DNA of 64,000 nucleotides, taken from Aristolochia californica. Taxonomy: Eukaryota; Streptophyta; Magnoliopsida; Piperales; Aristolochiaceae. Positions within the stretch are counted from its first letter, which is position 1. Each line of letters starts with the position of its first letter. The position numbers were made by a program, and so were the translations under genes. The notes below the pieces were generated by a model. That model saw nothing but the letters and a program-made list of their open reading frames with translations. It did not search any database and had not been told where the DNA came from. Below are positions 27,535 to 41,396 of the stretch, in pieces. The stretch covers positions 14,948,748-15,012,747 of the forward strand of contig JARWKL010000006.1 of assembly GCA_029961685.1 (NCBI GenBank), in the 5' to 3' direction.

Positions 27535-29027
27535 TTGTGTGGCCTTTTTATATGAGTGTTGTCTCCCAAGTGATAAGTCATTTCCAAATAAAATTATAGC
27601 CGTTACATATAATTAACCGGTCAAAAAATTTATTAAGATCTATGATTGTTAGAACCACTTTTGGTAAAATAGGCAAAAAGAGGGTTGTTTGGCTTTGTTA
27701 CATATCCCACCGCACGTTAACTTGAGAATTTAATTTTTTCTTCACCTCGAAATTTTTGGATCATTAGTTCATTTGCATCTTCAACATGTTTCTAGCATGC
27801 ATATCCACCACATTTAAAACATGTTAGGATCAATTACCAATCCCTTTCCTATAAATTCCAACAAGCTATTAGGGATTGTACAAGTGGAATTTCCAAAACA
27901 TGAGAAAAAAAACTTTGGTGTTCATTTTTAATGCGTGAAAAAAATTTCTTCACATACATTTATTATAGTTTTCAAATTTTTTTGCATACTTAAACCCTAA
28001 AATTTTCATTTTGTTATGATTTTTCCTTATCTTTTTGTTTACCAGACAAATGGGAGAGTGAAAACTCAAGTTTGGATTTGAAAAAAAATTGAACACCCAA
28101 AATGGAAATTCACAAATGCTCGGAGAGATAATTCCAAAAAGTATCTGTGATTTTTAAGGATTCTAAAAATTTTTATTTTTTTATATATTGTGTTTTGCAT
28201 TCATCGGAAGTAGTAGGCGAGGTATTTTTAACTGAGCGTTGACTCCCAAACCATATGTCATTTCTAACAAAAATTATAGCCTTTACACATCATTAATCGA
28301 TCAAAACATTACGAACAATTATGATTGTGAGGGGTGCTTTTTGTAAAATAGGCAAAAAGAGGGTTGTTAGGCTCTGTTACATGTCCCACCGCTCGTTAAC
28401 TTGAGAATTTAATTTTTTCTAGTCGAAATTTTTGGATCATTAGGTCATCTTCAGCATGTTTTTGGCATGCATATCCACCACATTTAAAACATGTTAGGAT
28501 CAATTAGAAATCTCTTTCATATAAAATTCCACAAAGCTATTAGGGGTTGTACTAGTGAAATTTCGTAAATATGGATTACAAAACTTTGGGGCTCATTTTT
28601 AATGCGTGAAATAATTTTCTTCACTTACATTGATTATAGTTTCAAATTTTTTGCATAATTAAACACTAAATTTTCATTTTTTAAAGATTTTGCCTTATCT
28701 TTTTGTTTATAAGAAAAATGGGAGAGTGAAAACTCAAGTTTGGATTTGAAAAAAAAATTGAACACTCAAAATGGAAATGCACAAATGCTCAAAGAGATAA
28801 TTCCAAAAAGTATTTGTGATTTTTAAGGATTCTAAACACTTTTATTTTTTTATATATTGGGTTTTGCAATCATCGGAAGAGGGAGGCAAGGTATTTTTAA
28901 CAGAGCGTTGACTCCCAAAGCATAAGTCATTTCTAACAAAAATTATAGCCCTTACACATCATTAATCGATCAAAACATTTATGAAGAATTATGATTGTGA
29001 GGTCTGCTTTTTGTAAAATATGCAAAA

Positions 29028-29055
29028 AGAGGGTTACATGAAAAATATGAAAATT
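29028..29055 (+). repeat. Small deletion in monomer
   Basis: AAAAAGAGGGTTACATG runs into AAAAATATGAAAATTTAATT. The usual GTTGTTTGGCTCT to CACGTTAACTTG portion is missing or scrambled, a loss of several tens of bases. Confidence 0.7.
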
Positions 29056-30888
29056 TAATTTTTTCTACTCCTTGAAATTTTTGGATCATTAGGTCATCTT
29101 CAACATGTTTTTGGCATGCATATCTACAACTTTTAAAACATGTTAGGACCAATTAGAAATCTCTTTCATATAAAATTCCACAAAGCTATTAATGGTTGTA
29201 CTATTGGAATTTCCCAAACATGGATTACAAAACTTTGGTGCTCCTTTTTAATGCATGAAATAATTTTGTTCACTTACATTTATTATAGTTTTCAAATTTT
29301 TTTGCAAACTTAAACTCTAAAATTTTCATTTTGTTATGATCTATTTATCTTATCTTTTTGTTTACGAGAAAAATGGGAGACTGAAAACTCAAGTTTGGAT
29401 TTGAAAAAAAATTGAACACCCAAAATGGAAATGCACAAATGCTCGGAGAGATAATTTAAAAAAGTATCTATTATTTTCAAGGATGCTAAACACTTTTAGT
29501 TTTTTATATATTGTGTTTTGCAATCATCGGAAGAGGGAGGCGAGGTATTTTTAATTGAGCGTTGACTCCCAAACCACAAGTCATTTCTAAAAAAAATTAT
29601 AGCCATTACACATCATTAATCGATCAAAAAATTATGAAGAATTATGATTGTGAGGTCTGCTTTTTGTGAAAAAGGCAAAAAGAGGGTTGTTAGGCTCTAT
29701 TACTTATCCCACCGCACGTTAACTTGAGAATTTAATTTTTTCTACTCGAAATTTTTGGATCATTAGGTCATCTTCACCATGTTTTTGGCATGCATATCTA
29801 CCACATTTAAAACTTGTTAGGATCAATTAGAAATCTCTTTCTTATAAAATTCCACAAAGCTATTAGGGGTTGTACTATTGGAATTTCCCAAACGTGGATT
29901 ACAAAACTTTGGTGCTCATTTTTAATGTGTGAAATAATTTTATTCACTTAATTTTGTAATATTTTTCAAAAATTTTTGCATACTTAAACTCTAAAGTTTT
30001 CATTTTTTTGTGATCTATTTGCCTTATCTTTTTGATTACGAGTAAAATGGGAGACTGAAAACTCAAGTTTGGATTTGAAAAAAAATTGAACACCCAAAAT
30101 GGAAATGTACAAATCCTGAGAGAGATAATTCCAAAAAGTATCAATGATTTTTAAGGACTATAAAATATTTTAGTTTTTTATATATTGGGTTTTGCAATCA
30201 TCTGAAGAGGGTTGGAGAGATATTTTTAACTGAGTGTTGACTCCCTAACCATAAGCCATTTCTAGCAAAAATTATAGGCGTTACCCATCATTAATCTATC
30301 AAAACATTTACGAAGATATATGATTTTTAGGTCCACTTTTTGTAAAATAGGAAAAAAGGGGTTTGTTTGGCTCTATTACATATCCCACCGCATGTTAACT
30401 TGAGAATTTAATTTTTTCTGCTCCTTGGAATTTTTGGATCATTAGGTCATTTGCATCTTCAACATGTTTTTGGCATGCATATCCACCACATTTAAAACAT
30501 GTTAAGATCAATTACAAATCCCTTTCCTATAAAATTCCACCTAGCTATTAGGGATTGTACTAGTGGAATTTCCCAAACATGGAAAACAAAACTTTGGTGC
30601 TCATTTTTAATGCATGGAATAATTTTCATCACTTACTTTTATTATAGTTTTCAAAATTTTTTGAATAGATAAAATCTAAAATTGTCCTTTTGTTGCGATC
30701 TATTTGCCTTATCTTTTTGTTTAAGAGGAAAATGGGAGAGTGAAAACTCAAGTTTGGATTTGAAAAAAAATTGAACATCCAAAATGGAAATTCACAAATA
30801 CTGAGAGAGGTAATTCCTAAAAGTATCTGTGATTTTTAAGGATTCAAAACACTTTTAGTTTTTTATATATTGGGTTTTGAAATACTTG

Positions 30889-33800
30889 GGTGTTGACTCC
30901 CAAACCAGACGTTATTTCTAAAAACAATTCTAGCCGTTACACATCATTAATCGATCAAAACATTTACAATGATCTATGATTGTTAGGTCCGCTTTTTGTA
31001 AAATTGGGAAAAAATGGGTTGTTTAGCTCTAATAAATATCCCACCGCACGTTAACTTCAGAATTTATTTCTGTCTACTCCTTGAAATTTATGGATCATTA
31101 GGTCGTTTGCATCTTTAACATGTTTCAGGCATGCACATCCACCACGTTTAAAACATGTTAGGATAAATTAGAAATCTCTTTCTTATAAAATTCCACCAAG
31201 CTATTAGGGGGTTGTACTAGTGGAATTTTCGAAACATGGATAACAAAACTTTGGTGTTCATTTTTAGTGCGTCAAATAATTTCCTTCACTCACATTTATT
31301 AAAGTTTTCAAATTTTTCGCATATATAAACTCTTAAATTTTCATTTGGTTGATATATATTTGCCTTATCCTTTTGTTTACATGAAAAAAGGGAGAGTGAA
31401 AACTCAAGTTTGGATTTGAAAAAAATTGAACATCCAAAATGGAAATGCACAAATGCTGAGAGAGATTATTGTAAAAAGTATATGTGATTTGTATGGATTT
31501 TAAAATCTTTTATTTTTTTATATATTGGGTTTTGCAATCATCGGAAGAGGGGGGCGAGGCATTTTTAACTAAGTGTTGACTCCAAAACCATAAGTCAATT
31601 CTAAAGAAAATTATAGCTGTGACACATCACTAACCGATCAAAACATTTACGATGATCTATGATTGTTAGGCCTGCTTTTTGTAAAATAGGCAAAAAGTGG
31701 GTTGTTTGGCTCTGGTAAATATCCCACCGCACGTTAACATGAGAATTTAATTTTTTCTACTCCTTGAAATTTTTGGATCATTAAGTTATTTCCATCTTCA
31801 ACATGTTTAGGGCATGCTTATCCACCACATTTAAAACTTGCTAGGATCAATTAGAAATTTGTTTCCTATAAAATTCCACCAAGCTATTTGTGGTTGTACT
31901 AGTGGAATTTCCCCAAACATGGATAACAAAACTTTGGTGTTCATTTTTAGTGCGTGTTTCTTCACTTACATTTATTATAGTTTTCAATTTTTTACATACA
32001 TAAACTCTAACAATTTCATTTTGTTGTGATCTATTTGCCTTATCTTTTTGTTTACGAGAAAAATGAGAAAGAGAAAACTCAAGTTTGGATTTGAAAAAAA
32101 ATTGAACATCCAAACTGGAAATGCACAAATGCTTAGAGAGATAATTCCAAAAATTATCTATGATTTTTATGGAATGTAAAACTCATATAGGTTTGTTTAT
32201 ATTGAGTATTTCAATCATCGGATGACAGGGGGCGAGCCATTTTTCACTAAGTGTTTACTCCCCAACCATAAGTCATTTCTAAAGAAAATTATAGCCATTA
32301 CACATCATTAATCGATCAAAACATTTATGATGATCTATGATTTTGAGGTCCGTATTTTGTAAAATAGACAAAAAGTGGGTTGTTTTGCTCTGGAAAATAT
32401 CCCACCAGACGTTAGCTTGAGAATTTAATTTTTTCTACTCCTTGAAAATTTTGGATCATTAGGTCATTTGCATGTTCAAAATTGTTCAGGCATGCATATC
32501 CACCACATTTAAAAAATGTTAGGATCAATTAGAAATCTCTTTCTTATAAAATTCCACCAAGCTATTAGGGTTGTACTAGTGGAATTTCCAAAATATAGAT
32601 AACAAAACTTAGGTGTTCGTTTTTAGTGCGTGAAAAAATATTCTTCACTTACATTTATTATTGTTTTCAATTTTTTTTGCATTCATAAATCTAAAATTTT
32701 CATTTTGTTGTGATCTATTTGCCTTATCTTTATGTTTATGTGAAAAATGAGAGAGTGAAAACTCAAGTTTGAATTTGAAAAATAATTGAATATCCAAAAA
32801 AGAAATGCACAAATGCTGAGAGAGATAATTCCAAAACTATCTGTGATTTGAAAGGATTGCAAACACTTTTGTTTTTTTATATATTGGCTTTTGCATTTAT
32901 CGGAAAAAGGGGGGGCCGAGGCATTTTTAATTGATTGTTGACTCCCAATCCATAAGTCATTTCTAACAAAAATTATAGCCGTTACACATCATTAATAGAT
33001 CAAAAAATTTACAATGATCTATGATTGTTAGATCCACTTTTAGTAAAATAGGCAAAAAGTGGGTTGTTTAGATCTGATAAATATCCCACCGCACGTTAAC
33101 TTTAGAATTAATTTTTGTCTACTCCTTGAAATTTATGGATCATTAGGTCATTTGCATCTTTAACATTTTTCAGGCATGCATATCCTCCACATTTAAAACA
33201 TGTTAGGATCAATTAGAAATCTCTTTTTTATAAAATTCCACCAAGCTATTAGGGGTTGTACTAGTGGAATTTCCCAAATATAGATAACAAAAATTTGGTG
33301 TTCATTTTTAGTGCGTGAAATAATTTTCTTCACTTACATTTAATATAGTTTTCAAATTTTTTCGCATACATAAACTCCAAAATTTTCTTTGTGTTAAGAT
33401 ATATTTGCCTTACCTTTTTGTTTACGAGAAAAAAAGGAGAGTGAAAACTCAAGTTTGGATTTGAAAACAAATTGAACTTCCAAAATGGAAATGCACAAAT
33501 GCTGAGAGAGATAATTTCAAAAAGTTTCTGTGATTTTTATGGAATTTAAACTCTTTTAATTTTTTATATATTGGGTTTTGCAATCATCGGAAGCATTTTT
33601 GAAAAAAACATAAGTGTTCACTCCAAAAACCATAAGTCAATTCTAAAGAAAATTATAACCGTGACACATCATTAATCGATCAAAACATTTACGATGATCT
33701 ATGATTGTTAGGTCTGCTTTTTGTAAAATAGGCAAAAAGTGTGTTGTTTGGCTCTGGTAAATATCCCACCAGACGTTAACATGAGAATTTAATTTTTTTC

Positions 33801-34260
33801 TACTCCTTGAAAGTTTTGGTTCATTAGGTCATTTGCATCTTCAACATGTTTCAGGCATGCTTATCCACCACATTCAAAACTTGTTAGGATCATATAGAAA
33901 TCTCTTTCCTATAAAATTCCACCAAGCTATTAGGGGTTGTACTAGTGGAATTTCCACAAGCATGGATAAAAAACTTTGGTGTTCATTTTTAGTGCTTGAA
34001 ATAATTTTTTTCACTTACATTTATTATAGTTTTCAATTTTTTGCATACATAAACTCTAAAATTTTCTTTTTGTTGTGATCAATTTGCCTTTTTATTTTGT
34101 ATAAGAGAAAAAAGGAAGAGTAAAAACTCAAGTGTGGATTTTAAAAAAATTCAACATCCAAAATGGATAGGCACAAATGCTGAGAGAGATAATTCATAAA
34201 AGTAACTGTGATTTTTAAGGATTGTAAACTATTTTTTTTTTTTTATATATTGGGTTTTAC
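30889..34260 (+). repeat. Trimer higher-order duplication (about 2.04 kb unit)
   Basis: The monomers anchored at 30889, 31534 and 32211 pair with those at 32893, 33580 and 34259, at offsets of 2,004, 2,046 and 2,048 bp. Shared rarities are TTGTTTAG with AATAAATATCCCACC or GATAAATATCCCACC, TCTACTCCTTGAAATTTATG, GCATCTTTAACAT and TTTTTCGCATA (first monomer). The second shares AAGTCAATTCTAAAGAAAAT, GTGACACATCA, GTTAACATGAGAATT, GGGCATGCTTATCC or AGGCATGCTTATCC, and AAAACTTG followed by TAGGATCA. The copies now differ at many sites. Confidence 0.78.
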
Positions 34261-34569
34261 AATCATCGGAAGAGCGCCATGGGAGAGGCGTTTTTAATTG
34301 AGTGTTGACTCCCAAACCATAAGTCATTTCTAACAAAAATTATTGCCGTTACACATCATTAATCAATCAAAATATTTACGTTGATCAATGATTGTTAGGT
34401 CCGCTTTTTGTAAAATAAGCAAAAAGTGGGTTGTTTGGCTCTAGTAAATATCCCACCGCATGTTAACTTGAGAATTTAATTTTTCCAACTCCACGAAATT
34501 TTTGGATCATCAGGTCATTTGCATCTTCAACATGTTTCAGGCATGCATATCCACCGCATTCAACACATG

Positions 34570-34585
34570 TTAGTACTACCAAAAC
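34570..34585 (+). repeat. Deletion junction in satellite
   Basis: ACACATGTTAGTACTACC is joined to AAAACTTTGGTGTTC. The conserved GATCAATTAGAAATCTC to CATGGATAAC stretch, about 90-100 bp, is missing. Confidence 0.8.
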
Positions 34586-34891
34586 TTTGGTGTTCATTTT
34601 AAGTGCGAGAAATAATTTTTTTCCCTTACATTTATTACAATTTTCAAATTTTTTTGCATATGTAAGCTGTAAAATTTTCATTTTGTTGTGATCTATTTGC
34701 CTTATCTTTTTGTTTACGAGAAAAATGGTAGAGTGAAAACTCAAGTTTGGAATTGAAAAAATATTGAACCCCCAGAATGGAAATGTACAAATGTTGAGAG
34801 ATATTATTCCAAAATGTATTTGTGATTTTTAAGGATTATAAACTCTTTTAGTTTTAATATATTGGGTTTTGCAATCATCAGAAGAGAGGGA

Positions 34892-34894
<3 letters not shown>

Positions 34895-34930
<36 letters not shown>

Positions 34931-34939
34931 GGGGGGGGG
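34895..34939 (+). repeat. Poly-G tract, 35 G plus 9 G
   Basis: A run of about 35 G, one T, then 9 more G, followed by TTTACTTTTTTAAC. This is among the longest tracts in forward orientation. Confidence 0.95.
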
Positions 34940-35271
34940 TTTACTTTTTTAACTGTGTGTTGACTCCCAAACCATATGTCATTTCTAACCAATATTATAG
35001 CCGTAACACATCATTAATCGATCAAAACATTTATGATGATCTACGATTGTTAGGTCCATTTTTTGTAAAATAGGCAAAAAGTGGGTTGTTTGGCTCTGAT
35101 AAATATCCCACCGTTAACGTGAGAATTTATTTTTTTCTACACCTTGAAATTTTTAGATCATTTGGTCAGTTGCACCGTCAACGTATTTTAGGCATGCATA
35201 TCCACCACATTTAACACATGTTAGGATCAATTAGAAATCTCTTTCTTATAAAATTACACCAAGCTTTTAGG

Positions 35272-35290
35272 TGTTGTACTAGTGTGTGAA
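35272..35290 (+). repeat. Deletion junction in satellite
   Basis: GTTGTACTAGTG is joined to TGTGAAATAATTTTC, removing the GAATTTCCCAAACATGG to CATTTTTAG interval, about 60 bp. GTG may be shared at the joint. Confidence 0.75.
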
Positions 35291-36239
35291 ATAATTTTCT
35301 TCCCTTACATTTATTATAGTTTTCAATTTTTTTTCATACATAAAATCTAAAATTTCATTTTGTTGTGATCTATTTGCCTTTTCTTTTCGTTTATGAGAAA
35401 AATGGAAGAGTGAAAACTCAAGTTTGGATTTGAAAAAATATTTAAAATCCAAAAAGGAAATGCACAAATGCTGAGAATGATAATTCCAAAAAGTATCTAT
35501 GATTTTTAAGGATTATAAACTCTTTTAGTTTTTTATATATTGGGTTTTCCAATCATTGAAACAGGGGGGCGAGGCATTTTTAACTTAGTGTTGACTCCCA
35601 AATCATTACTAATTTCTAAAAAAAATTATAGCATCATTGATCGATTAAAACATTTACGGTTATCTATGATTGTTAGTTCCAATTTTTTTAAAATAGGCAA
35701 AAAGTGTGTTGTTTGGCTCTAGTAAATATCCCACCCCACGTTAACTTGAGAATTTAATTTTTCTACTCCTTGAAATTTTTGGATAAATAGGTCATTTGCA
35801 TCTTCAACATGTTTTAGGCATGCATATCCAGCACATTTAAAACATGTTAGGATCAATTAGAAATCTCTTTCTTATAAAATTCCTCCAGGCTATTGGGGGT
35901 TGAACTAGTGGAATTTCCTAAACATGGCTAGCAAAACTTTTGTGTTCAGTTGTAGTGCATGAAATAATTTTCTTCACTTACATTTATTTTAGTTCAATTT
36001 TTTTCCATACATAAACTCTAAAATTTTCATTTTGTTGTCATCTATTTTCCTTAACTTTTTTTTTTACGAGAAAAATGGGAGAGTGAAAATTCAAGTTTGG
36101 ATTTGAAAAAATATTGAACATCCAAAATCGAATTGTACAAATGCTGAGAGATGTAATTCCAAAAAGTATCTTTGATTTTTAAAGATTCTAAACTCTTTTA
36201 GCTTTTTATATATTAGGTTTTGCAATCATCGCAAGGGAA

Positions 36240-36270
<31 letters not shown>
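36240..36270 (+). repeat. Poly-G tract, about 31 G
   Basis: It follows ATCATCGCAAGGGAA and is followed by TTGTGGAATTTTTAAC. Confidence 0.95.
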
Positions 36271-36272
<2 letters not shown>

Positions 36273-37612
36273 GTGGAATTTTTAACTGAGTGTTGACTCC
36301 CAAACCATAAGTCATTTTCAACCAAAATTACAGCCATTACACATCATTAATCAATCAAAAGATTTATGATGATCTATGATTGTTAGGTCTGCTTTTTGTT
36401 AAATAGGCAAAAAGTGGGTTATTTGGCTCTGGTAAATATCCCACCGCACGTTGACTTGAGAATTAAATTTTATCTACTCAAAATTTTTGGATCATTAGGT
36501 CATTTGCATCTTCAACATGTTTCATGAATGCATATCCACCACATTTAAAACATGTTAGGATCAATTAGAAATCTCTTTCTTATGAAATTCCACTAAGCTA
36601 TTAGGGATTGTACTAGTGGAATTTCCAAAACGTGGATAACAAAACTTTGGTGTTCATTTTTAGTGTGTGAAATAATTTTCTTCACTTACATTTATTATAG
36701 TTTTCATTTTTTTTGCATACATAAATTCTAAAATTTTCATTTTTTTGTGATCTATTTGCCTTATCATTTTATTTACGAGAAAAATGGGAGAGTGAAAACT
36801 CAAGTTTGGATTTGAAAAAAAATTAAACATCTAAAATGGAAATGCACAAATGCTGAGAGAGATAATTCAAAAAAGTATATGTGATTATTAAAGAATGTAA
36901 ACTCTTTTAGTTTTTTATATACTGGGTTTTGCAATCATTAGAAGAGGGGGGCCAAGCATGTTCAACTGAGGGTTGACTCCCAAACAATAAGTCGTTTCCA
37001 ACAAAAATTATAGCCGTTACACATCATTAATCGATCAAACATTTATGATGATCTATGATTGTTAGGTCGATTTTTGTAAAATAGGCAAAAAGTGGCTTGT
37101 TGGGCTCTGGTAAATACCCTACCGCACGTTAACTTGAGAATTTAATTGTTTCAACTATTTGAAATTTTTGGACCATTAGGTCATTTGCATATTCAACATG
37201 TTTCAGGCATGCATATCCGCCACATTTAAAATATGTTAGGATAAATTAGAATCGCTTTCTTATAAAATTCCACCAAGCTACTAGTGAAATTTCCCAAACA
37301 TGGATAACAAAACATTGGTGTTCATTTTTCGTGCGTGAAATAATTTTCTTCACTTAAATTTATTATAGTTTTCAAACTATTTTTTCATATATAAACTCTA
37401 AAATTTTGATTTTGTTGTGATCTATTTGCCGTATCTTTTTGTTTATGAGAAAAATGGGAGAGTGAAAACTCAATTTTGGATTTGAAAAAATATTGAACAT
37501 CCGAAATGGAAATGCACAAATGCTGAGAGTGATAATTCCAAAAAGTATCTGTGATTTTTAAGCATTGTAAGCTCTTTTACATTTTATATATAGGGTTTTG
37601 CAATGATTGGAA

Positions 37613-37646
37613 GAGTGTGTGTGTGTGTGTGTAGGGGGGGGGGGGG
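37613..37646 (+). repeat. (GT)n microsatellite next to 13 G
   Basis: At the G-tract site this monomer carries an alternating GT run of about 19 bases (37,614-37,632), then A, then 13 G, then ATGATATGGGGAGAGTGGG. It is the only clear GT expansion in the window. Confidence 0.93.
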
Positions 37647-40549
37647 ATGATATGGGGAGAGTGGGTGAGGTTTTTTTAACTGAGTGTTGACTCCCAACCA
37701 TAAGTCATTTCTAAAAAAATTATAGCCATTGCACATCCTTAAATTTTCAAAAATTTGACGATTATCTATGATTGTTAGGTCTGCTTTTTGTAAAATAGGC
37801 AAAAAGTCGGTTGTTTGTCTCTGTTAAATATCCCACCTCGCGTTATCTTGAGAACTTAATTTTTTCTAGTACTTGAAATTTATGGATCATTAGGTCATTT
37901 GCGTCTTCAACATGTTTCAAGCATGCATATCCACCACAATTAAAAGATGTTAGGATCAATAAGAAATCTCTTTCTTATCAAATTCCACCACGCTATTTTG
38001 GGTTGTACTAGTGCAATTTCCCAAACATGGATAACAAAACTTGTGTGTTCATTTTTAGTGTATGAAATAATTTTATTCACTTACATTTATTATAGTTTTC
38101 TATTTTTTGCATATATAAACTCTAAAATTTTCATGTTGTTGTGATCTATTTGCCTTATCTTTTTGTTTACAAGAAAAATGGGAGAGTGAAAACTCAAGTT
38201 TGGATTTGAAACAAAATTGAACATCCAAAATGGAAATGCACATATGCTGTAAGAGATAATTCCAAATAGTATCTGTGATTTTTAAGGATTGTAAACTCTT
38301 TTAGTTTTTTATATCTTGGGATTTGCAATCATCGGAAGAGGGGGGCAAGGCATTTTTACCTAAGTGTTGGCTCCCAAACCATAAATCAATTCAAAGAAAA
38401 AATATAGCCGTTACATGTCATTAATCGATCAAAACATTTACGATGATCTATTATTTTTAGGTCCGCTTTTTATAAAATAGGCAAAAAGTCGGTTGTTTGG
38501 CTCTGGTAAATATCCCACTGCAAATTAACTTGAGGATTTAATTTTTTCTACTCCTTGAAATTTTTGGATCATTAGGTCATTTGCATCTTCAACATGTTTA
38601 AGGCAAGCATATCCACCACATTTAAAAGATGTTAGGATAAATTAGAAATCTCTTTCTTATAAAATTCCACCAAGCAATTAGGGGTTGTGGTAGTGGAATT
38701 TCCCAAACATGGATAACAAAACTTATGTGTTTATTTTTGGTGCGTGAAATAATTTTCTTCACTTAAATTTGTTATATTTTTCAATTTTTTTTCATACATA
38801 AACTCTAAAATTTTTATCTTTTTGTGATCTATTTGCCTTATCTTTTTGTTTACGAGAAAAATGGGAAAGTGAAAACTGAAGTTTGGATTTGAAAAAAACT
38901 TCAACATTCAAAATGGAAATGCACAAATGCTGAGAGAGATAATTCCAAAAACTATCTGTGATTTTTAAGGATTGTAAACTCTTTTAGTTTTTTATATATT
39001 GGGATTTGCTATCATCGGAAGAGGGCGGCAAGGCATTTTTAACTGTGTTAACTCCCAAACCATAAGTCTTTTCTAAGAAAAAATGTAGCTGTTACACATC
39101 ATTAATCAATCAAAACATTTACGAAGATCTATTATTGTTAGGTCTAATTTTTATAAAATAGGCAAAAAGTGGGTTGTTTGGCTCTGGTAAATATCCCACC
39201 GCACTTTAACTTGAGAATTTAATTTTTTCCGCTCCTTGAAATTTTTTGATCATTAGGTCATTTGCATCTTCAAAATGTTTCAGGCACGCATATCCACCAC
39301 ATTTAAAATATGTTAGGATCAATTAGAAATCTCTTTCTTATAAAATTCCACCAAGCTATTAGGGGTTGTACTAGTGGAATTTCCCAAACAAGGAAAACAA
39401 AACTTGTGTATTCATTTTTAGTGGGTGAAATAATTTTCATCACTTACATTTATTATAGTTTTCAATTTTTTTTGCATACATGAACTCTAAAATTTTCATT
39501 TTCTTGAGATCTAATTGCTTTATCTTTTTGTTTATGAGAAAAATGGAAGAATGAAAACTCAAGTTTGGATTTGAAAAAAAATTGAACATCCAAAATTGGA
39601 ATGCAAAAATGCTGAGAGAGATAATTCCAGAAAGTATCTGTGAGTTTTAAGGATTCTAAACTCTTTTAGTTTTTTTATATATTGGGTTTTGCAGTCATCG
39701 AAAAAGTGGGGAGAGGTATTTTTAACTGAGTGTTGACACCCAAACCATAAGTCATTTCTCACAAAAATTATAGCCGTTACACATCATTAATCGATAAAAA
39801 CATGTATGATGAACTTTGATTGTTAGGTCAGCATTTTTTAAAATAGGCAAAAAGTGGGTTGTTTGGCTCTGGTAAATATCCCACCACACGTCAACTATAG
39901 AATTTAATTTTTTATACTCCTTGAAATTTTTGGATCATTTGGTTATTTGCATCTTCAACTTGGTTCAGGCATGCATATCCACCAAATTTATAAAATATTA
40001 GGATCAATTAGAAATCTATTTCTTATAAAATTCCAACAAGCTATTAGGTGATGTACTCGTGGAATTTCCCAAAAATGGATAACAAAACTTGTGGGTTCAT
40101 TTTTAATGTGTGAAATAATTTTCTTCACTTACATTTATTATAGTTTTCAATTTTTTTTGCATTCATAAACTCTAAAATTTTCGTTTTGTTATGATCTATT
40201 TGCCTAATCTTTTTGTTTACGAGAAAAATAGGAGTGTGAAAGCTCAAGATTGGATTTGAAAAAAAATTTAACATCGAAAATGGAAATGCACAAATGCTGA
40301 GATAGATAATTCCAAAAAGTATCTGTGATTTTTAAGGATTGTAAACTCTTTTAGTTTTTTAAATATTAGGTTTTGCAATCATCGGAAGAGGGGGGCATGG
40401 CATTTTTAACTGAGTGTTGACTCCCAAACCATAAGTCATTTCTAACAAAAATTATAGCCGTTACATATCATTAATCAATCAAAACATTTATGACGATCTA
40501 TGATTGTTAGGTCCACTTTTTGTAAAATAGGCAAAAAGTGAGTTGTTTG

Positions 40550-41396
40550 GGTAAATCCAAGTTTGGGAAATTCCATTAATTCTACCCTAATAACTTGGAA
40601 TCTTATAAGAGAGAGATTTCAAATTCCTCCTCAGATGTTTTAAATTTGGATATGCATGCTTGAAACATGTTAAAGTTGCAAATGACCTATGGATCCAAAC
40701 CTCATTCAATTCTCAAGTGAACATGTAGTGGGCTATTGACCCGAGTCAAACTAGCCATTATTTTTCCTATTTGAAAAAAGCTGACCTAACAATCACAAAT
40801 GATTTGTAAAGTGATTTATTGGTCAATCATACTTAACGGGCTATATTTTTATAAGAAATGACTTACGGATTGGGAGTCAACACTCCGTTGAAAATCCCCC
40901 GCCTCCCTCTTTTCCCGACGATTGCAAACCTAATATAAAAACTAGAAAGTATATACTATACCTAAAACATACATAAAATTTTTGGAATTATCTCTCTCTA
41001 CATTTGTGCATTTCCATTTTAGATGTATAATTTTTTTTAAATCAAAACTTGAGTTTTTATTTTTTCCCATTATCTCGTGAACAAAAAGACAAGGAAAATA
41101 GATCACAGCCAACTGAAAATTTTGGAGTTTATGGATGCAAAAAATATAAAACAACAACAAATGTAAGCATAGAAAATTTATTTACACACCACAAATGAAC
41201 ACGAAAGTTTTGATATCCAAGTTTGAGAAATTCCACTAGTTTAACCCAAATAGCTTGGAATGTTATAAGAGAGAGATTTCTAATTGATCCTACACATGTT
41301 TTAAATATAGATATGCATGCTTGAAACATGTTAATGATGAAAATGACCTATGGATCCAAACCTCGTTAAATTCTCAAGTGAATGTTCGTTGGGATT
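40550..41396 (-). repeat. Inverted, diverged satellite block
   Basis: The forward array stops after TTGTTTGGGTAAAT, and the sequence becomes reverse-complement satellite from about CCAAGTTTGGGAAATTCC. It covers about 1.25 monomers; the same phase returns at 41,217 as CCAAGTTTGAGAAATTCC, a period of about 660 bp. Forward satellite resumes near 41,397 at TTTGTTAACAAGAAAAATGG. Both partial units share variants hardly seen elsewhere: GAGAGAGATTTC, ATATGCATGCTTGAAACATG, ATGGATCCAAACCTC and AACTTGGAAT or AGCTTGGAAT. Divergence from the main family looks clearly higher than between ordinary neighbours. It may be an older or separate subfamily trapped by inversion. Confidence 0.9.

Larger units (their letters stand above)
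14501..40549 (+). repeat. 677-bp satellite array, block B (forward)
   Basis: The array continues head to tail in subfamily B form. It reads ATATCCCACCGCAC with three C, has GGATTT inserted after CAAGTTT, and usually CATTTTTAACTGAG after the G-tract site. Anchors start near 14652, 14814, 15444, 16159, 16834, 17536, 18225, 19220, 19881, 20599, 21255, 21940, 22601, 23290, 23994, 24366, 25057, 25756, 26449, 27508, 28197, 28866, 29520, 30194, 30889, 31534, 32211, 32893, 33580, 34259, 34871, 35549, 36222, 36931, 37600, 38325, 39008, 39691 and 40375. Irregular steps mark truncated monomers or long G tracts, listed separately. Three neighbouring monomers at 28.2-30.2 kb share private variants (AAGAATTATGATTGTGAGG, and a shortened AGGTCATCTTCA), a sign of local homogenisation. 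Confidence 0.96.

Noticed and set aside
34804..34992. Proline-rich small proteins from poly-G or poly-C tracts
   Set aside because: Translation of a homopolymer of variable length; the frame would change with every length change.
37613..37646. Telomere-like repeat
   Set aside because: This is an alternating GT run plus poly-G, not TTTAGGG; no telomeric tandem repeat was found in the window.
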